From Arthrobacter sp. SX1312 (GTDB lineage: Bacteria; Actinomycetota; Actinomycetes; Actinomycetales; Micrococcaceae), in the NCBI RefSeq assembly GCF_002929295.1, contig NZ_PJIM01000001.1, positions 604,040-668,039 of the forward strand: a stretch of 64,000 bases of DNA. The letters are read 5' to 3'. The first letter of the stretch is position 1. Each line of letters begins with the position of its first letter. Shown here piece by piece: positions 41,580 through 51,390 of this stretch. Below the pieces are notes generated by a model, which saw only the letters and a program-made list of their open reading frames with translations, was not told where the DNA came from and ran no database searches. Both the position numbers and the translations under genes were made by a program.

Positions 41580-42193
41580 GACTCGGATTCCCTCCTGCTG
41601 GGCGAACTGTGTCTGATGACTGGCTCCTCTGTAGGGGTCAGCAGCGGGCCCTGGGCACCCGTCGCTGCTCGCACAGGAACCGGATCGCCCACATCCCGTC
41701 CACGTGAACGTTGCGTGTCGATGGCGTGCTGGAGTATTTCGACGGCAGCCACCTGATCTACCACCTTACGATGATCACGGCTGCCGAGACCAGCGGCATG
41801 CAGCGAACGGTGGGCCGACACGGTGCTCAGCCTCTCGTCCACGAGGCGTACCGGTACCGGATAGGACTGCCGGGCGAGTTCCTCCACGAGGAGGGCGGCG
41901 TACTCCCGCGCCATCTCCGCGGACGCGCCTTCCCGTCCGCTGAGGTTCTTCGGGAGTCCCACGATGATCTGCACGGCGCCGCGCTCGACGGCGTCCCTGA
42001 CGAGGATCCGGACGTCGCTGTTCTTCCGCGGGTCGCGCTTCAGTGTGCGGATCGGCGTGGCGATGAGGCCGTCGCGATCGCACCCGGCGAGGCCCACACG
42101 GACCTGCCCGACGTCGACGCCGAGTTTCGGGCCGAAGGGGTAGGGGGGGCCCTCGGGAGTGCCCGACGCCGCTCCTCCGCCGTTCTCCTCCAC
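41576..42193 (-). CDS. ruvX: RuvX/YqgF family putative pre-16S rRNA nuclease
   Basis: 205 residues with the RNase H-like fold: KLGVDVGQVRVGLAGCD (catalytic Asp), IIVGLPKNLSG and VRLVDERLSTVSA (second acidic site), ending DQVAAVEILQHAID. The final 45 residues are an extra tail. The start is taken as the GTG at 42193; a CTG overlapping the alaS stop is an alternative. Standing between alaS and mltG is the usual actinobacterial order. Confidence 0.9.
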   Translation of the reverse strand: MEENGGGAASGTPEGPPYPFGPKLGVDVGQVRVGLAGCDRDGLIATPIRTLKRDPRKNSDVRILVRDAVERGAVQIIVGLPKNLSGREGASAEMAREYAALLVEELARQSYPVPVRLVDERLSTVSAHRSLHAAGLGSRDHRKVVDQVAAVEILQHAIDTQRSRGRDVGDPVPVRAATGAQGPLLTPTEEPVIRHSSPSRRESES

Positions 42194-42201
42194 GGGGGCC
42201 G

Positions 42202-44880
42202 TCAGCGCTCCGCCACCGCTGTGCGGATCGCCGCCAGCGCGTCGGGGATCCGCGTGGGGTCCGAACCGCCGCCCTGCGCCACGTCGTCCTTGCCGCCGCC
42301 GCCGCCGCCGAGGATCTTCGCGGCGATCCGCACGAGGGCACCGGCCTTGACCCCGGCGGCCCGCGCCGCCTCGTTGGTCGCGACCAGGACGAGCGGGCGG
42401 TTCTGCGCGACGCCGGTCGCAGCGACCACGGCGGGCTCGGACCCGAGGCGGCCGCGCAGGTCCAGCACGAGGGTCCTCAGTTCGTCCGCGCCGCCGATCT
42501 CGCCGGCGTCGTGCGCGACCAGGCGCACGCCGTCGACGTCCACCGCGGTGTCGACGAGCGACCCCGCGGCCAGGGCGAGCTGCTCCCGGCGGAGCCGGTC
42601 CAGTTCCTTCTCCGCGGCCTTGAGCTTGCTGAGGGTGGCCGACAGGCGTTCGGGCAGCTGGGCCGAGGGCACCTTCAGCATGTCGGAGAGCTCGGTGACG
42701 AGCGCCCGTTCGGCGGCGAGGTGCCGGAACGCGTCCAGCCCCACGAGGGCCTCGATGCGCCGGTTGCCCGAGCCGACGGACTGCTCGCCGAGCAGCGTCA
42801 GGCTGCCGATGAGCGACGTCGAGGGCACGTGCGTGCCTCCGCACAGTTCGCGGGAGAACTCGGCGTTCATCTCGACCACGCGCACCGTGTCCCCGTAGGC
42901 CTCGCCGAACAACGCGGTGGCGCCGAGCGCCTTCGCGTCCGCGAGGGACATGATCCTGGTCTCGACCTCGTAGTTGTTGCGGATCGCGATGTTCGAGACC
43001 TCCTCGATCTCCGAACGGGCGCCGGCACTGATGCCCTCACCCCAGGAGAAGTCGAACCGCAGGTAGCCGGCCTTGTTGAAGGAGCCGCGCTGCAGCGCCT
43101 CGGGGCCGAGGATCTCGTGGAGGGCCGCGTGGACGATGTGCGTGCCCGAGTGCGCCTGCTCCCCTGCGTGGCGGCGCCGGCGGTCGACGGCGGCCGTCAC
43201 CACGGCACCCTGGAACACCTCGCCCTCGCGCACCACGGCGCGGTGGACGCTCAGGCCCTTGACGGGACGCTGGACGTCGAGCACCTCGACCACGAAGCCG
43301 TCGCCCGTGACGAGTCCGACGTCGGCCGCCTGCCCGCCGGCCTCGGCGTAGAACGGGGTCTGGTCGAGGACGAGTTCGATCTCGCTCCCCTGGAGGGCGC
43401 TCGGGACGGACTGGCCGTGGTCCAGGACGGCGACGATCGTGGCCTCCGAGGTCAGCTCGTCGTAGCCCGTGAAGACGGTCTGGCCGCGGCCGAGGAGTTC
43501 GGTGAACACGGAGAGGTCGACGTGGCCGGCCTTCTTGCCGCGGGCGTCGGCCTGGGCGCGCTGGCGCTGCTCGAGCATGAGCGAGCGGAAACCCTCGGCG
43601 TCGACGGCGAGCCCGGCCTCCTCGGCCATCTCGAGCGTCAGGTCGATGGGGAACCCGTAGGTGTCGTGGAGCGTGAAGGCGTCCTGGCCCGACAGGGGAC
43701 GCTCCTCGGAGAGGGATTCCCGTACGGCCTCCTCGAGGCGTGCGGTGCCCGACGCGATGGTGCGCAGGAACGCCTTCTCCTCGGCGTAGGCGATCCGGCT
43801 GATGCGCTCGAAGTCGGCGTCGACCTCCGGGTAGACGCCCTTCATGGCGTCCCGCGAGGCGGGGAGCAGCTCGGGCAGGCAGGCCTTCTCGACGCCGAGG
43901 AGCCGCATGGCGCGGACCGCGCGGCGGATGAGCCGGCGCAGCACGTAGCCCCGGCCCTCGTTGGAGGGGGTCACGCCGTCGGTGATGAGCATGAGCGAGG
44001 AGCGGATGTGATCGGCGACCACCCGGAGGCGGACGTCGTCGGTGTGGTGCGGGTCCTGCGGGGACTCGGAGCTGGTGTACGTCTTCCCGCTGAGCGCCGC
44101 GGCGCGGTCCAGGACGGGACGCACCTGGTCCGTCTCGTACATGTTCTCGACGCCCTGCAGGATCATCGCGAGGCGCTCGAGCCCGAGGCCCGTGTCGATG
44201 TTCTTCTTGGGCAGCTCGCCGAGGATCTCGAAGTCGTCCTTGCCGGTGCCCTCGCCGCGCTGGTACTGCATGAAGACGAGGTTCCAGATCTCCACGTACC
44301 GGTCGTCGTCGGCCTCCGGGCCGCCCTCGGCGCCGTAGGCGGGCCCGCGGTCGTAGAAGATCTCCGAGCAGGGACCGGCGGGGCCGGGCTGGCCGGTGGA
44401 CCAGTAGTTGTCCTTCTTGCCCATCTTCTGGATGCGCCCGGCCGGGACGCCGACCGCGTCGCGCCAGATCTCCAGCGCCTCGTCGTCCTCGTGGTACACC
44501 GTGATCCACAGCTTCTCGGCGGGCAGGCCGAACCCGCCGTCGGCGACGTCGCTGGTCAGCAGCTCCCACGCCATGCGGATGGCATCGGCCTTGAAGTAGT
44601 CCCCGAAGGAGAAGTTGCCGCACATCTGGAAAAAGGTCCCGTGCCGGGCGGTCTTGCCGACCTCCTCGATGTCGCCGGTGCGGATGCACTTCTGGACGCT
44701 CGTCGCACGGCTGTACGGAGGTGTCTCGCGGGCGGTCAGGTACGGGATGAACGGCACCATCCCGGCGACCGTGAACAGGAGGGACGGGTCTGAGGAAATC
44801 AGCGACGCCGAGGGCACGACCGTGTGCCCGTTCTTCTCGAAGTAGCTCAGCCAGCGGCCGGCGATCTCGTGGGACTTCAT
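42202..44880 (-). CDS. alaS: Alanyl-tRNA synthetase
   Basis: 892 residues. Class II core from MKSHEIAGRWLSYFEKNGH; editing-domain zinc motif HSGTHIVHAALH near residue 575 and CGGTH near 680; the C-terminal domain carries the glycine run GGGGGGKDD near residue 858. ATG at 44880 preferred on homology; upstream in-frame residues are an Arg/Pro-rich extension. The 174 bases up to the next gene (44881-45054) show nothing I can name. Confidence 0.97.
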   Translation of the reverse strand: MKSHEIAGRWLSYFEKNGHTVVPSASLISSDPSLLFTVAGMVPFIPYLTARETPPYSRATSVQKCIRTGDIEEVGKTARHGTFFQMCGNFSFGDYFKADAIRMAWELLTSDVADGGFGLPAEKLWITVYHEDDEALEIWRDAVGVPAGRIQKMGKKDNYWSTGQPGPAGPCSEIFYDRGPAYGAEGGPEADDDRYVEIWNLVFMQYQRGEGTGKDDFEILGELPKKNIDTGLGLERLAMILQGVENMYETDQVRPVLDRAAALSGKTYTSSESPQDPHHTDDVRLRVVADHIRSSLMLITDGVTPSNEGRGYVLRRLIRRAVRAMRLLGVEKACLPELLPASRDAMKGVYPEVDADFERISRIAYAEEKAFLRTIASGTARLEEAVRESLSEERPLSGQDAFTLHDTYGFPIDLTLEMAEEAGLAVDAEGFRSLMLEQRQRAQADARGKKAGHVDLSVFTELLGRGQTVFTGYDELTSEATIVAVLDHGQSVPSALQGSEIELVLDQTPFYAEAGGQAADVGLVTGDGFVVEVLDVQRPVKGLSVHRAVVREGEVFQGAVVTAAVDRRRRHAGEQAHSGTHIVHAALHEILGPEALQRGSFNKAGYLRFDFSWGEGISAGARSEIEEVSNIAIRNNYEVETRIMSLADAKALGATALFGEAYGDTVRVVEMNAEFSRELCGGTHVPSTSLIGSLTLLGEQSVGSGNRRIEALVGLDAFRHLAAERALVTELSDMLKVPSAQLPERLSATLSKLKAAEKELDRLRREQLALAAGSLVDTAVDVDGVRLVAHDAGEIGGADELRTLVLDLRGRLGSEPAVVAATGVAQNRPLVLVATNEAARAAGVKAGALVRIAAKILGGGGGGKDDVAQGGGSDPTRIPDALAAIRTAVAER

Positions 44881-45054
44881 GGGGTCAGATCCTTCAGTGG
44901 GTGGTCCGGGCGCCCGGACGGGGAAGTGGGACCCGGCGCGGTCGCGCGGGTCACGGTCGGAGGCGGGGCGGGGTCCGCCCTGCCGCTCGATCGCACGGGA
45001 CCGGCAGGGCACGACGACGGCGGACGGACTCCCCGGCGCCGGCAGTGCTTCGTC

Positions 45055-45336
45055 CTAGCGGAGGGAGCGGCGCGTCGCGGGGACCGCGTCCGCGGCGGCG
45101 TCCCTGGCGGCGGCAGCCTCGGGTGCCGGCACGCCGAGGGCGGAGCGGAGGTCGTCCTCCCGCTCGGTCATGGCCGAGCGCAGGGCATCGGCGAAGTCGG
45201 CGATGCTGTCGCTGATCTGCCCGACCGCCCGGTTCAGGCCCTCGGGGCCGAGGTTGGCCTTGGCCTGGGTCACCTTGCGCACCGCGACCACGCCGATCGT
45301 GATGCCGGCTGCCAGCCAGAATGCTCGTCTGATCAT
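45055..45336 (-). CDS. DUF6167 family small membrane-associated protein
   Basis: 93 residues: a short N-terminal hydrophobic helix (AFWLAAGITIGVVAV) followed by an amphipathic, charged region and an Ala-rich tail. The DUF6167 family occurs in Actinobacteria at this position between the DUF948 gene and alaS; its function is unknown. RBS GGAGAC eight bases upstream. Confidence 0.8.
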   Translation of the reverse strand: MIRRAFWLAAGITIGVVAVRKVTQAKANLGPEGLNRAVGQISDSIADFADALRSAMTEREDDLRSALGVPAPEAAAARDAAADAVPATRRSLR

Positions 45337-45360
45337 TGTTGTCTCCGGTTCGTCGTTGGG

Positions 45361-45735
45361 TTAGCGGCTGCGGCGTCGGCGTGCGGGTGAGGTCCGGCCG
45401 GCGAAGGCCGAGCGGACGCCGTAGGAGAACGCCGAGACCTTGATGAGCGGGGAGCCGACGGTGGCGGCGATCAGCGAGGACAGCGCGGAGAGGTTCGCCG
45501 ACGCGTCGGAGACGTTCGAGGTGATCCCGTCCACCGTCTTCAGCTGCCGGTGCGTGGTGCTCACGGTGCTCGTGACCTCTTCGATCAGCGGCGTCGTCTC
45601 GTCGGTGACGGTGCGGATGGCCGTGCGGAGCTCGTCGAACACGCGTCCGAGCTTCCAGATCGGAACGGCCAGCAGCAGGACCAGGACGGCGAACACGCCC
45701 GCGGCTATCAGGCCAGCAATATCTCCACCTGACAT
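45361..45735 (-). CDS. DUF948 domain-containing protein
   Basis: 124 residues: N-terminal membrane segment (IAGLIAAGVFAVLVLLLAVPIW), then a helical region with predicted coiled-coil character (TDETTPLIEEVTSTVSTTHRQLK) and a basic tail. Function unknown; 24 bases before the DUF6167 gene, so the two are likely co-expressed. RBS AAAGGAG. Confidence 0.85.
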   Translation of the reverse strand: MSGGDIAGLIAAGVFAVLVLLLAVPIWKLGRVFDELRTAIRTVTDETTPLIEEVTSTVSTTHRQLKTVDGITSNVSDASANLSALSSLIAATVGSPLIKVSAFSYGVRSAFAGRTSPARRRRSR

Positions 45736-45811
45736 GGGCGGTCTCCTTTACGCATGGGGGCACCGCCGGAAGGGGCGGGAGGGAATTTCGTGCTCCTAGT
45801 ACCTTACAGAA

Positions 45812-45845
45812 CGAAGAGCCCGCGGCGGGTGCCGCGGGCTCTTCG
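45812..45845. terminator. rpsD terminator
   Basis: Perfect 15-bp stem (CGAAGAGCCCGCGGC arm) with a four-base loop, 49 bases after the rpsD stop; followed on the minus strand by TTCTGT. Confidence 0.8.
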
Positions 45846-45893
45846 GCCACGCTTGTCGTTCAGGACCGCGGGGGGACCCGCGGACGTCGACGT

Positions 45894-46520
45894 CTAGCGT
45901 GCGTAGTACTCGACGACGAGCTGCTCTTCGCAGGTCACGGGGACCTCGGAGCGCTTCGGGCGACGCACGAGGCGCGCCTGGAGCTTGTCGAGCTGGACGT
46001 CCAGGTAGCCGGGGACGGCGGGGAGGACGTCGCGGTGCGCACCTGCGGCGGCAACCTGCAGGGGGACCATGGTCTCGCTGCGGCTGTGCACGTGGATGAG
46101 CTGGCCTTCGGCCACCCGGAACGACGGGCGATCGACGCGGGCGCCATCGACCATGATGTGGCGGTGGACGATGAGCTGACGGGCCTGGGCGCTCGTCCGG
46201 GCGAACCCGGCACGGAGCACGAGGGCGTCGAGACGCATCTCGAGCAGTTCGATCAGGTTCTCACCGGTCAGGCCCGAGGTACGGCGCGCTTCCTCGAAGA
46301 CGCGCGCCATCTGCGCCTCGCGGATGTTGTACTGGGCGCGCAGGCGCTGCTTTTCGCGCAGGCGGACGGCGTAGTCGCTGTCCTGCTTGCGGCGCGCGCG
46401 GCCGTGCTGGCCCGGCGCGTACGGCCGGCGCTCGAGGTACTTCTCGGCCTTGGGAGTCAGGGCGATGCCGAGGGCACGCGAGATGCGGACCTTCCGGCGG
46501 GCACGTGTGTTGTTAGCCAC
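45894..46520 (-). CDS. rpsD: 30S ribosomal protein S4 (zinc-free form)
   Basis: 208 residues; primary 16S rRNA-binding protein. Starts VANNTRARRKVRISRALGI without the CxxC zinc motif of other S4 forms, then PYAPGQHGRAR and the S4 RNA-binding domain (RLDALVLRAGFARTSAQARQLIVHRHI). GTG chosen by homology; AAAGG 7 bases upstream. The leader of about 200 bases holds a long hairpin. Confidence 0.97.
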   Translation of the reverse strand: MANNTRARRKVRISRALGIALTPKAEKYLERRPYAPGQHGRARRKQDSDYAVRLREKQRLRAQYNIREAQMARVFEEARRTSGLTGENLIELLEMRLDALVLRAGFARTSAQARQLIVHRHIMVDGARVDRPSFRVAEGQLIHVHSRSETMVPLQVAAAGAHRDVLPAVPGYLDVQLDKLQARLVRRPKRSEVPVTCEEQLVVEYYAR

Positions 46521-46664
46521 GTCTACCTTTCGATGTTTTTGCGGCGAAGAAGCGGACCTGCGCCACGGGGGCGTCCGCACTTCCGGTGTCGCTGGCCTCC
46601 ACTTGCGGAGAGCCGGGATTGGCCGCTTCCCGGTACTACAGTCCGCCGCGACCCTGGTCTGCCA

Positions 46665-46702
46665 CCCGCACGCAGCAGCAGGAACCTGCTGCAGGGCGCG
46701 GG
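46665..46702 (-). promoter_or_regulatory. Long hairpin in the rpsD 5' leader
   Basis: On the minus strand CCCGCGC...GCAGCAGG-TT-CCTGCTGC...GTGCGGG forms a two-part stem (7 bp with a G-U pair, a 3-base internal loop, then 8 bp) 145 bases before the rpsD GTG. A -10-like TAGCAT lies upstream at 46746-46741, so it would be in the mRNA leader. It could be an S4 autoregulatory element. The rest of 46521-46807 shows no gene. Confidence 0.4.
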
Positions 46703-46807
46703 GGAAGGCTGGTACACGACGACTTGCCAGTCAGCGTCCAATGCTAGCAGCGCGAGGGCCGGCGGACCGAATCCCGTCGACCCGACCGCCGTACGGGGGT
46801 CCCGTCC

Positions 46808-48277
46808 TCACTTGCCGCGGATGATCCGTCGGAGTCGCGACAGCCGGGAGCCGATGTCCCGTTCGACTCCCCGGTCCGTCGGCTCGTAGTAGTTCCGGCC
46901 CACCAGATCATCCGGCGCGTACTGCTGCAGCGCGATGCCGTGCGGCTCGTCGTGGGAGTAGACGTAGCCCTTCCCGTGACCGAGCTGGGAGGCGCCGGGG
47001 TAGTGCGCGTCCCGCAGGTGCGCCGGGATGCCCTGGCCCCGACCCGCACGCACATCCGCGATGGCGGCGTTGATGCCGTTGTAGGCGGCGTTCGACTTCG
47101 GCGCGGTCGCGATGTGCACCACTGCCTCGGCGAGGATGATCCGGGCCTCGGGCATGCCGACGAGCTGCACGGCCTGGGCCGCGGCGACCGCCGTCTGCAG
47201 CGCCGTCGGGTCCGCCATCCCCACGTCCTCCGACGCCGAGATCATCAGCCGACGGGCGATGAACCGCGGGTCCTCGCCGGCCTCGAGCATCTTCGCCACG
47301 TAGTGCAGGGCGGCGTCGACGTCGGACCCGCGCAAGGACTTGATGAACGCACTGGCGACGTCGTAGTGCTGGTCGCCCGCGCGGTCGTACCGCAGGGCGG
47401 CGACGTCGACGGCCTTCTCCGCGTGCTGCAGCGTGACCGGCACGGGCAGGACCTCCCGCCCCTCCTGGTCGTCGTCGTCCTCGTCGTCGTCGGGCGAGCC
47501 GGGCCGCCCGTGCTCGCCCGCCGGGGCATCGCGCTCGGACTGCGCGACGCCGGCGGCCGCCTCCAGGGCGGTCAGGCCGCGCCGTGCGTCGCCCGCGGCC
47601 AGGCGCACGAGATGCTCGAGGGCCTCCTCCGACAGCTCGACCGTCCCGGCGAGTCCGCGGTCGTCGCCGACGGCCCGCTGGAGCAGGCCCCGGATGTCCG
47701 CCTCGTCGAGGGGACGCAGGGTCTGCAGGAGCGACCTCGAGAGGAGGGGCGACACGACCGAGAAGGACGGGTTCTCCGTGGTGGCCGCGATGAGAACCAC
47801 CCAGCCGTTCTCCACCCCGGGCAGCAGGGCATCCTGCTGGGCCTTGTTGAAGCGGTGGATCTCGTCGAGGAACAGGACCGTGGTCTGCCGGTACAGGTCG
47901 CGGGAGGTCAGGGCGTCGTCCATGACGCGGCGCACGTCCTTGACGCCGGCGGTGATGGCGGACAGTTCCACGAACTTCCGGCCCTGGCCGCGTGCGATCA
48001 CGTGGGCGAGCGTCGTCTTGCCCGTCCCGGGCGGGCCCCACAGGATCACGGACGACGGCGCGGCGTGGGCGCCGGGATCGTGCTCCCCCGCGAGCGTCCG
48101 CAGCGGCGATCCCCGGCCCAGCAGGTGCTGCTGGCCGACGACCTCGTCCAGGCTGCGTGGTCGCATCCTCACGGCGAGCGGGCTGCGCGGCCGCAGGCCC
48201 GCCGGACCGCGCGTGCCGCCGGCGGGAGCGTCGTCCGACTCGTCGTCGTCGGCCGCGGCACTGAATAGATCATTCAC
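46808..48277 (-). CDS. rarA: Replication-associated recombination protein A (MgsA/RarA AAA+ ATPase)
   Basis: 489 residues. Walker [18 protein letters not shown], Walker [18 protein letters not shown], sensor TTENPSF and the C-terminal tetramerisation region ending [15 protein letters not shown] Glu/Asp-rich insert ([13 protein letters not shown]) lies near residue 310. GTG start with TAACGT 7 bases upstream, so possibly leaderless. Confidence 0.96.
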   Translation of the reverse strand: MNDLFSAAADDDESDDAPAGGTRGPAGLRPRSPLAVRMRPRSLDEVVGQQHLLGRGSPLRTLAGEHDPGAHAAPSSVILWGPPGTGKTTLAHVIARGQGRKFVELSAITAGVKDVRRVMDDALTSRDLYRQTTVLFLDEIHRFNKAQQDALLPGVENGWVVLIAATTENPSFSVVSPLLSRSLLQTLRPLDEADIRGLLQRAVGDDRGLAGTVELSEEALEHLVRLAAGDARRGLTALEAAAGVAQSERDAPAGEHGRPGSPDDDEDDDDQEGREVLPVPVTLQHAEKAVDVAALRYDRAGDQHYDVASAFIKSLRGSDVDAALHYVAKMLEAGEDPRFIARRLMISASEDVGMADPTALQTAVAAAQAVQLVGMPEARIILAEAVVHIATAPKSNAAYNGINAAIADVRAGRGQGIPAHLRDAHYPGASQLGHGKGYVYSHDEPHGIALQQYAPDDLVGRNYYEPTDRGVERDIGSRLSRLRRIIRGK

Positions 48278-48284
48278 GGCCCCA

Positions 48285-48290
48285 ACGTTA
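48285..48290 (-). promoter_or_regulatory. -10 element upstream of rarA
   Basis: TAACGT on the minus strand, 7 bases before the GTG at 48277. Confidence 0.4.
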
Positions 48291-48372
48291 CTGTGGGCCA
48301 CTGACGCGCAGCACCCGCCGAGGCCCCTCCCGACGGATGGCGGCCGGTCGCCCACGTCGCGAGAGGAAGCCG

Positions 48373-49080
48373 ATGTCCCCCAGCAGGTCCGTCCTCGTCG
48401 AGGCCGAGCGCCTCGAGGGGTGGCTCGCACGCTTCGAGGTCCGCAACGGCCCCTTCGGCGCGGAGGCCGTCCCGGGCCGCGCGGACGGCTCGGTCACCGT
48501 GACCGCTGCGAACGGCTGCATCGCGGTCCTGACCCCGCCCCTGCCGCCGGGCACACTCCCGCGCCCCGTACCGGGCCCTGCATCGAGCCCGGTATCCGAC
48601 GGGCCCGTGGACAGCGCAGGGCTCGTCGCGGACCTGCTCTCCGCGGTCGACCCGGCCGGCACGGTGGGGATCCTGCTCATCCGGCGCGGCGGCTACTCCG
48701 TGGGCGTCGCGCGGAACGGCGGGATCGTGTCCTCGAAGACGGGCACGCGCTACGTCCAGGGCCGGACGGCAGCGGGCGGCTGGTCCCAGCAGCGGTTCGC
48801 GCGGCGACGGGCCAACCAGGCCGATGCCCTCGTGGAGGAGACCGCGGCCCGCGCCGCCGTCCTCTTCGGAGCCCACCCGCCGTCGTGCCTGCAGCTCGGC
48901 GGCGACAGGACCCTGGCGACGAGTGCCCTCGGCGAGCCCGTCCTCTCACGGTTCGCGGGCCTCCCGCAGGTCCCGTTCCTCACGGTGCCGGATCCCCGCT
49001 TCGCTGTCCTCAAGGAGGCGGCACGCACCGCCCTGTCCGTCCGGATCACGGTGACCGACCCGCCCGCGGAAACCACCTGA
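48373..49080 (+). CDS. acVLRF1-type peptidyl-tRNA hydrolase
   Basis: 235 residues of the actinobacterial VLRF1 branch of the Vms1/eRF1-like release factors, which free nascent chains on stalled ribosomes. The catalytic-loop motif GGWSQQ is at 135-140 ([19 protein letters not shown]), as in the GGxSQ loop of Vms1. The ATG at 48373 has AGGAAG 4 bases upstream. Divergent from rarA. Confidence 0.8.
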   Translation: MSPSRSVLVEAERLEGWLARFEVRNGPFGAEAVPGRADGSVTVTAANGCIAVLTPPLPPGTLPRPVPGPASSPVSDGPVDSAGLVADLLSAVDPAGTVGILLIRRGGYSVGVARNGGIVSSKTGTRYVQGRTAAGGWSQQRFARRRANQADALVEETAARAAVLFGAHPPSCLQLGGDRTLATSALGEPVLSRFAGLPQVPFLTVPDPRFAVLKEAARTALSVRITVTDPPAETT

Positions 49081-49121
49081 TCGGGAGCATGACACCGACC
49101 GCGACGCCGTCGGGCGGCGCC

Positions 49122-49784
49122 TCAGCCCTCCCGGACCGCTGCCGCCCGGAGCGCGGTGATCGCGGCAGCGGCGTCGTCCGCCCCGTAGACCGAGGAACCG
49201 GCCACGAAGACCGTGGCCCCCGCGTCGGCGGCGCGCAGGATCGTCTCCTCCGTGATGCCCCCGTCCACCTGGATGGCGAGCGGCCGGTCCGCACCCCGGA
49301 CGGCCTCGGCGGCGCGGCGGATCTTCGGCAGGGTCAGGTCCAGGAAGGACTGCCCGCCGAACCCCGGCTCCACCGTCATCACGAGCAGCAGGTCGAGCTC
49401 ACCCAGCATGTCCAGGTAGGGCTCCACGGGCGTGGCCGGCCGCAGCGCCATGCCGGCCTTCGCGCCGGCATCCCGCAGCTCCCGCGCCAGCCTGACCGGT
49501 GCAGCCGCGGCTTCCGCGTGGAACGTCACCGACGCGGCACCGGCTTCCGCGTAGGCGGGCGCCCAGCGATCGGCGTCCTCGATCATGAGATGCACGTCGA
49601 GCGGCAGCGGGCTGACCGCCTGGATCCTCCGGACCACCGGCAGTCCGAGCGTCAGGTTCGGCACGAAGTGGTTGTCCATGACGTCCACGTGCACGGCGTC
49701 GGCCGACGCGATGCGCTGCAGTTCGGCCTCCAGGTTCACGAAGTCCGCCGAGAGGATGCTCGGATTGATACGGAGATGCGTCAC
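49122..49784 (-). CDS. rpe: Ribulose-phosphate 3-epimerase
   Basis: 220 residues, TIM barrel. [18 protein letters not shown] start, [29 protein letters not shown] and [11 protein letters not shown] motifs. GTG start with AAGGA upstream. Downstream of rsmB. Confidence 0.97.
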   Translation of the reverse strand: MTHLRINPSILSADFVNLEAELQRIASADAVHVDVMDNHFVPNLTLGLPVVRRIQAVSPLPLDVHLMIEDADRWAPAYAEAGAASVTFHAEAAAAPVRLARELRDAGAKAGMALRPATPVEPYLDMLGELDLLLVMTVEPGFGGQSFLDLTLPKIRRAAEAVRGADRPLAIQVDGGITEETILRAADAGATVFVAGSSVYGADDAAAAITALRAAAVREG

Positions 49785-49818
49785 TGCCGTTCCTTTCGTT
49801 GCCTCTGCCCTGACGTCC

Positions 49819-51390
49819 TCAGGGATTCTTGCGGATCAGCGCGAGGTACATCGCGTCCGTGCCGTGCACGTGGGGCCAGAGCTGCGCACTCGTCCCGTGC
49901 CCGGCATCGAGCGCTCCCCCGACGCTCACGGCGTCGAGCGCGGCTCCCGCATCGAGGCGCTCGAAGCCGGGGCGCTTGCGCAGGCAGTCGTCGACGACGG
50001 CGTCCGTCTCCGCGTGGTGCGGCGAGCAGGTCACGTAGGCCACGACCCCGCCGGGGGCGACGGCGTCCAGGGCGGAGGTGAGCAGCTCACGCTGCAGGGG
50101 CGCCAGGCCCACGAGGTCCGAGGGCTTCCGGCGCCAGCGTGACTCGGGACGGCGGCGCAGGGCGCCCAGGCCCGTGCAGGGCGCGTCGACGAGCACGCGG
50201 TCGTAGCCCTCCGGCTGCTCCCGCCCGACGTCGCGCCCGTCCCCCACGCGGACGGTCCAGGAGTCCTCCGGCAGGGGCCGCAGCGCCTGCCTCACCAGCT
50301 GGGCCCGGTGCGGGACCGGTTCGTTCGCGGTCAGGTGCACGCCGTCGTCGAGTCCGATCGCCGCCAGCAGGGCGGTCTTCCCGCCGGGGCCCGCACACAG
50401 GTCCAGCCACTGCTCGGGGCCGTCCGCCCGGCGTCCGTGGAGGTCGACGGCGGCCAGGGCCCGCGCCACGAGCTGCGATCCCGTGTCCTGCACGCGAAGG
50501 GTGCCCGCGGCGATGCCGGGGAGCCTGCTGACGTCGCCGCCCGAGTAGGAGGCCGATCCCGGGGCCAGCCGGCCCGGCTCCGCCCCCTCCTCGAGGGCGT
50601 CGTCGAGCGTGCCGAGCCCCGGCAGGGCGACGAGGTGGACCACGGGCGCCGCATTGTCGGCGGCCAGCAGGGCATCGATCTCCGAGACGTCCCGGCCGTG
50701 GGCCACGAGCGCCTGGCGCATCGCGCGGACGATCCACTCGGGGTGGCTGTAGGTCAGGGCTGCGATGGCGGTCGGGTCCGTCAGGTCCTCGACGAGGACG
50801 GCGATCCAGCCGTCCAGATCATGTGCCGTGACCTTGCGGAGCACGGCGTTCACGAGCGAGGAGGGTCCCGCGCCGATCACGGCGCGGACGAGGCCCACGG
50901 TCTGGTCCAGCGCCGCGTGGGCAGGAACCCGCATCGCCAGGAGCTGGTGCACGCCGAGCCGCAGGGCGTCCAGGACGGCAGGGTCGAGCTGGTCCAGCGG
51001 ACGGTCGACGCAGCGGGCCAGCACGGCGTCGTAGGTGCCCTGCCCGCGCAGGGCTCCGTAGGTGAGCTCCGTCGCGAAGCCCGCGTCGCGACGGTCGAGG
51101 CGGTGCCGGCGGATGCTGGTCGGCAGGACGAGGTTCGCGTAGGCGTCCTCGCCGGCGACGGCGCGCAGGACCTCGAACGCGACGAGGCGTGCGGGGTCCG
51201 CGCGGCGGGTGCGCTGGGATGGCGCGGCCTGGGAGAACTGCCGGTCGCCGCCTCGGTTCCGTTCCCGGCCCTGGTCGTCGCGACGCCGGGTGCCACCTCC
51301 CTGACCGGTACCCTGATCCTTGCCCGCGGCGCCCCGGCTGCGCTCACCGCGCCCGCCGGATCCCCTGTTCGTTCCTCCGGTCGTACTCAC
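49819..51390 (-). CDS. rsmB: 16S rRNA (cytosine-967-C5)-methyltransferase RsmB
   Basis: 523 residues. A Gly/Arg/Gln-rich basic extension of about 65 residues (positively charged, probably RNA-binding or disordered) is followed by the NusB-like domain and the SAM-dependent domain with [32 protein letters not shown] and the catalytic [14 protein letters not shown] overlaps the fmt stop. Confidence 0.95.
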   Translation of the reverse strand: MSTTGGTNRGSGGRGERSRGAAGKDQGTGQGGGTRRRDDQGRERNRGGDRQFSQAAPSQRTRRADPARLVAFEVLRAVAGEDAYANLVLPTSIRRHRLDRRDAGFATELTYGALRGQGTYDAVLARCVDRPLDQLDPAVLDALRLGVHQLLAMRVPAHAALDQTVGLVRAVIGAGPSSLVNAVLRKVTAHDLDGWIAVLVEDLTDPTAIAALTYSHPEWIVRAMRQALVAHGRDVSEIDALLAADNAAPVVHLVALPGLGTLDDALEEGAEPGRLAPGSASYSGGDVSRLPGIAAGTLRVQDTGSQLVARALAAVDLHGRRADGPEQWLDLCAGPGGKTALLAAIGLDDGVHLTANEPVPHRAQLVRQALRPLPEDSWTVRVGDGRDVGREQPEGYDRVLVDAPCTGLGALRRRPESRWRRKPSDLVGLAPLQRELLTSALDAVAPGGVVAYVTCSPHHAETDAVVDDCLRKRPGFERLDAGAALDAVSVGGALDAGHGTSAQLWPHVHGTDAMYLALIRKNP

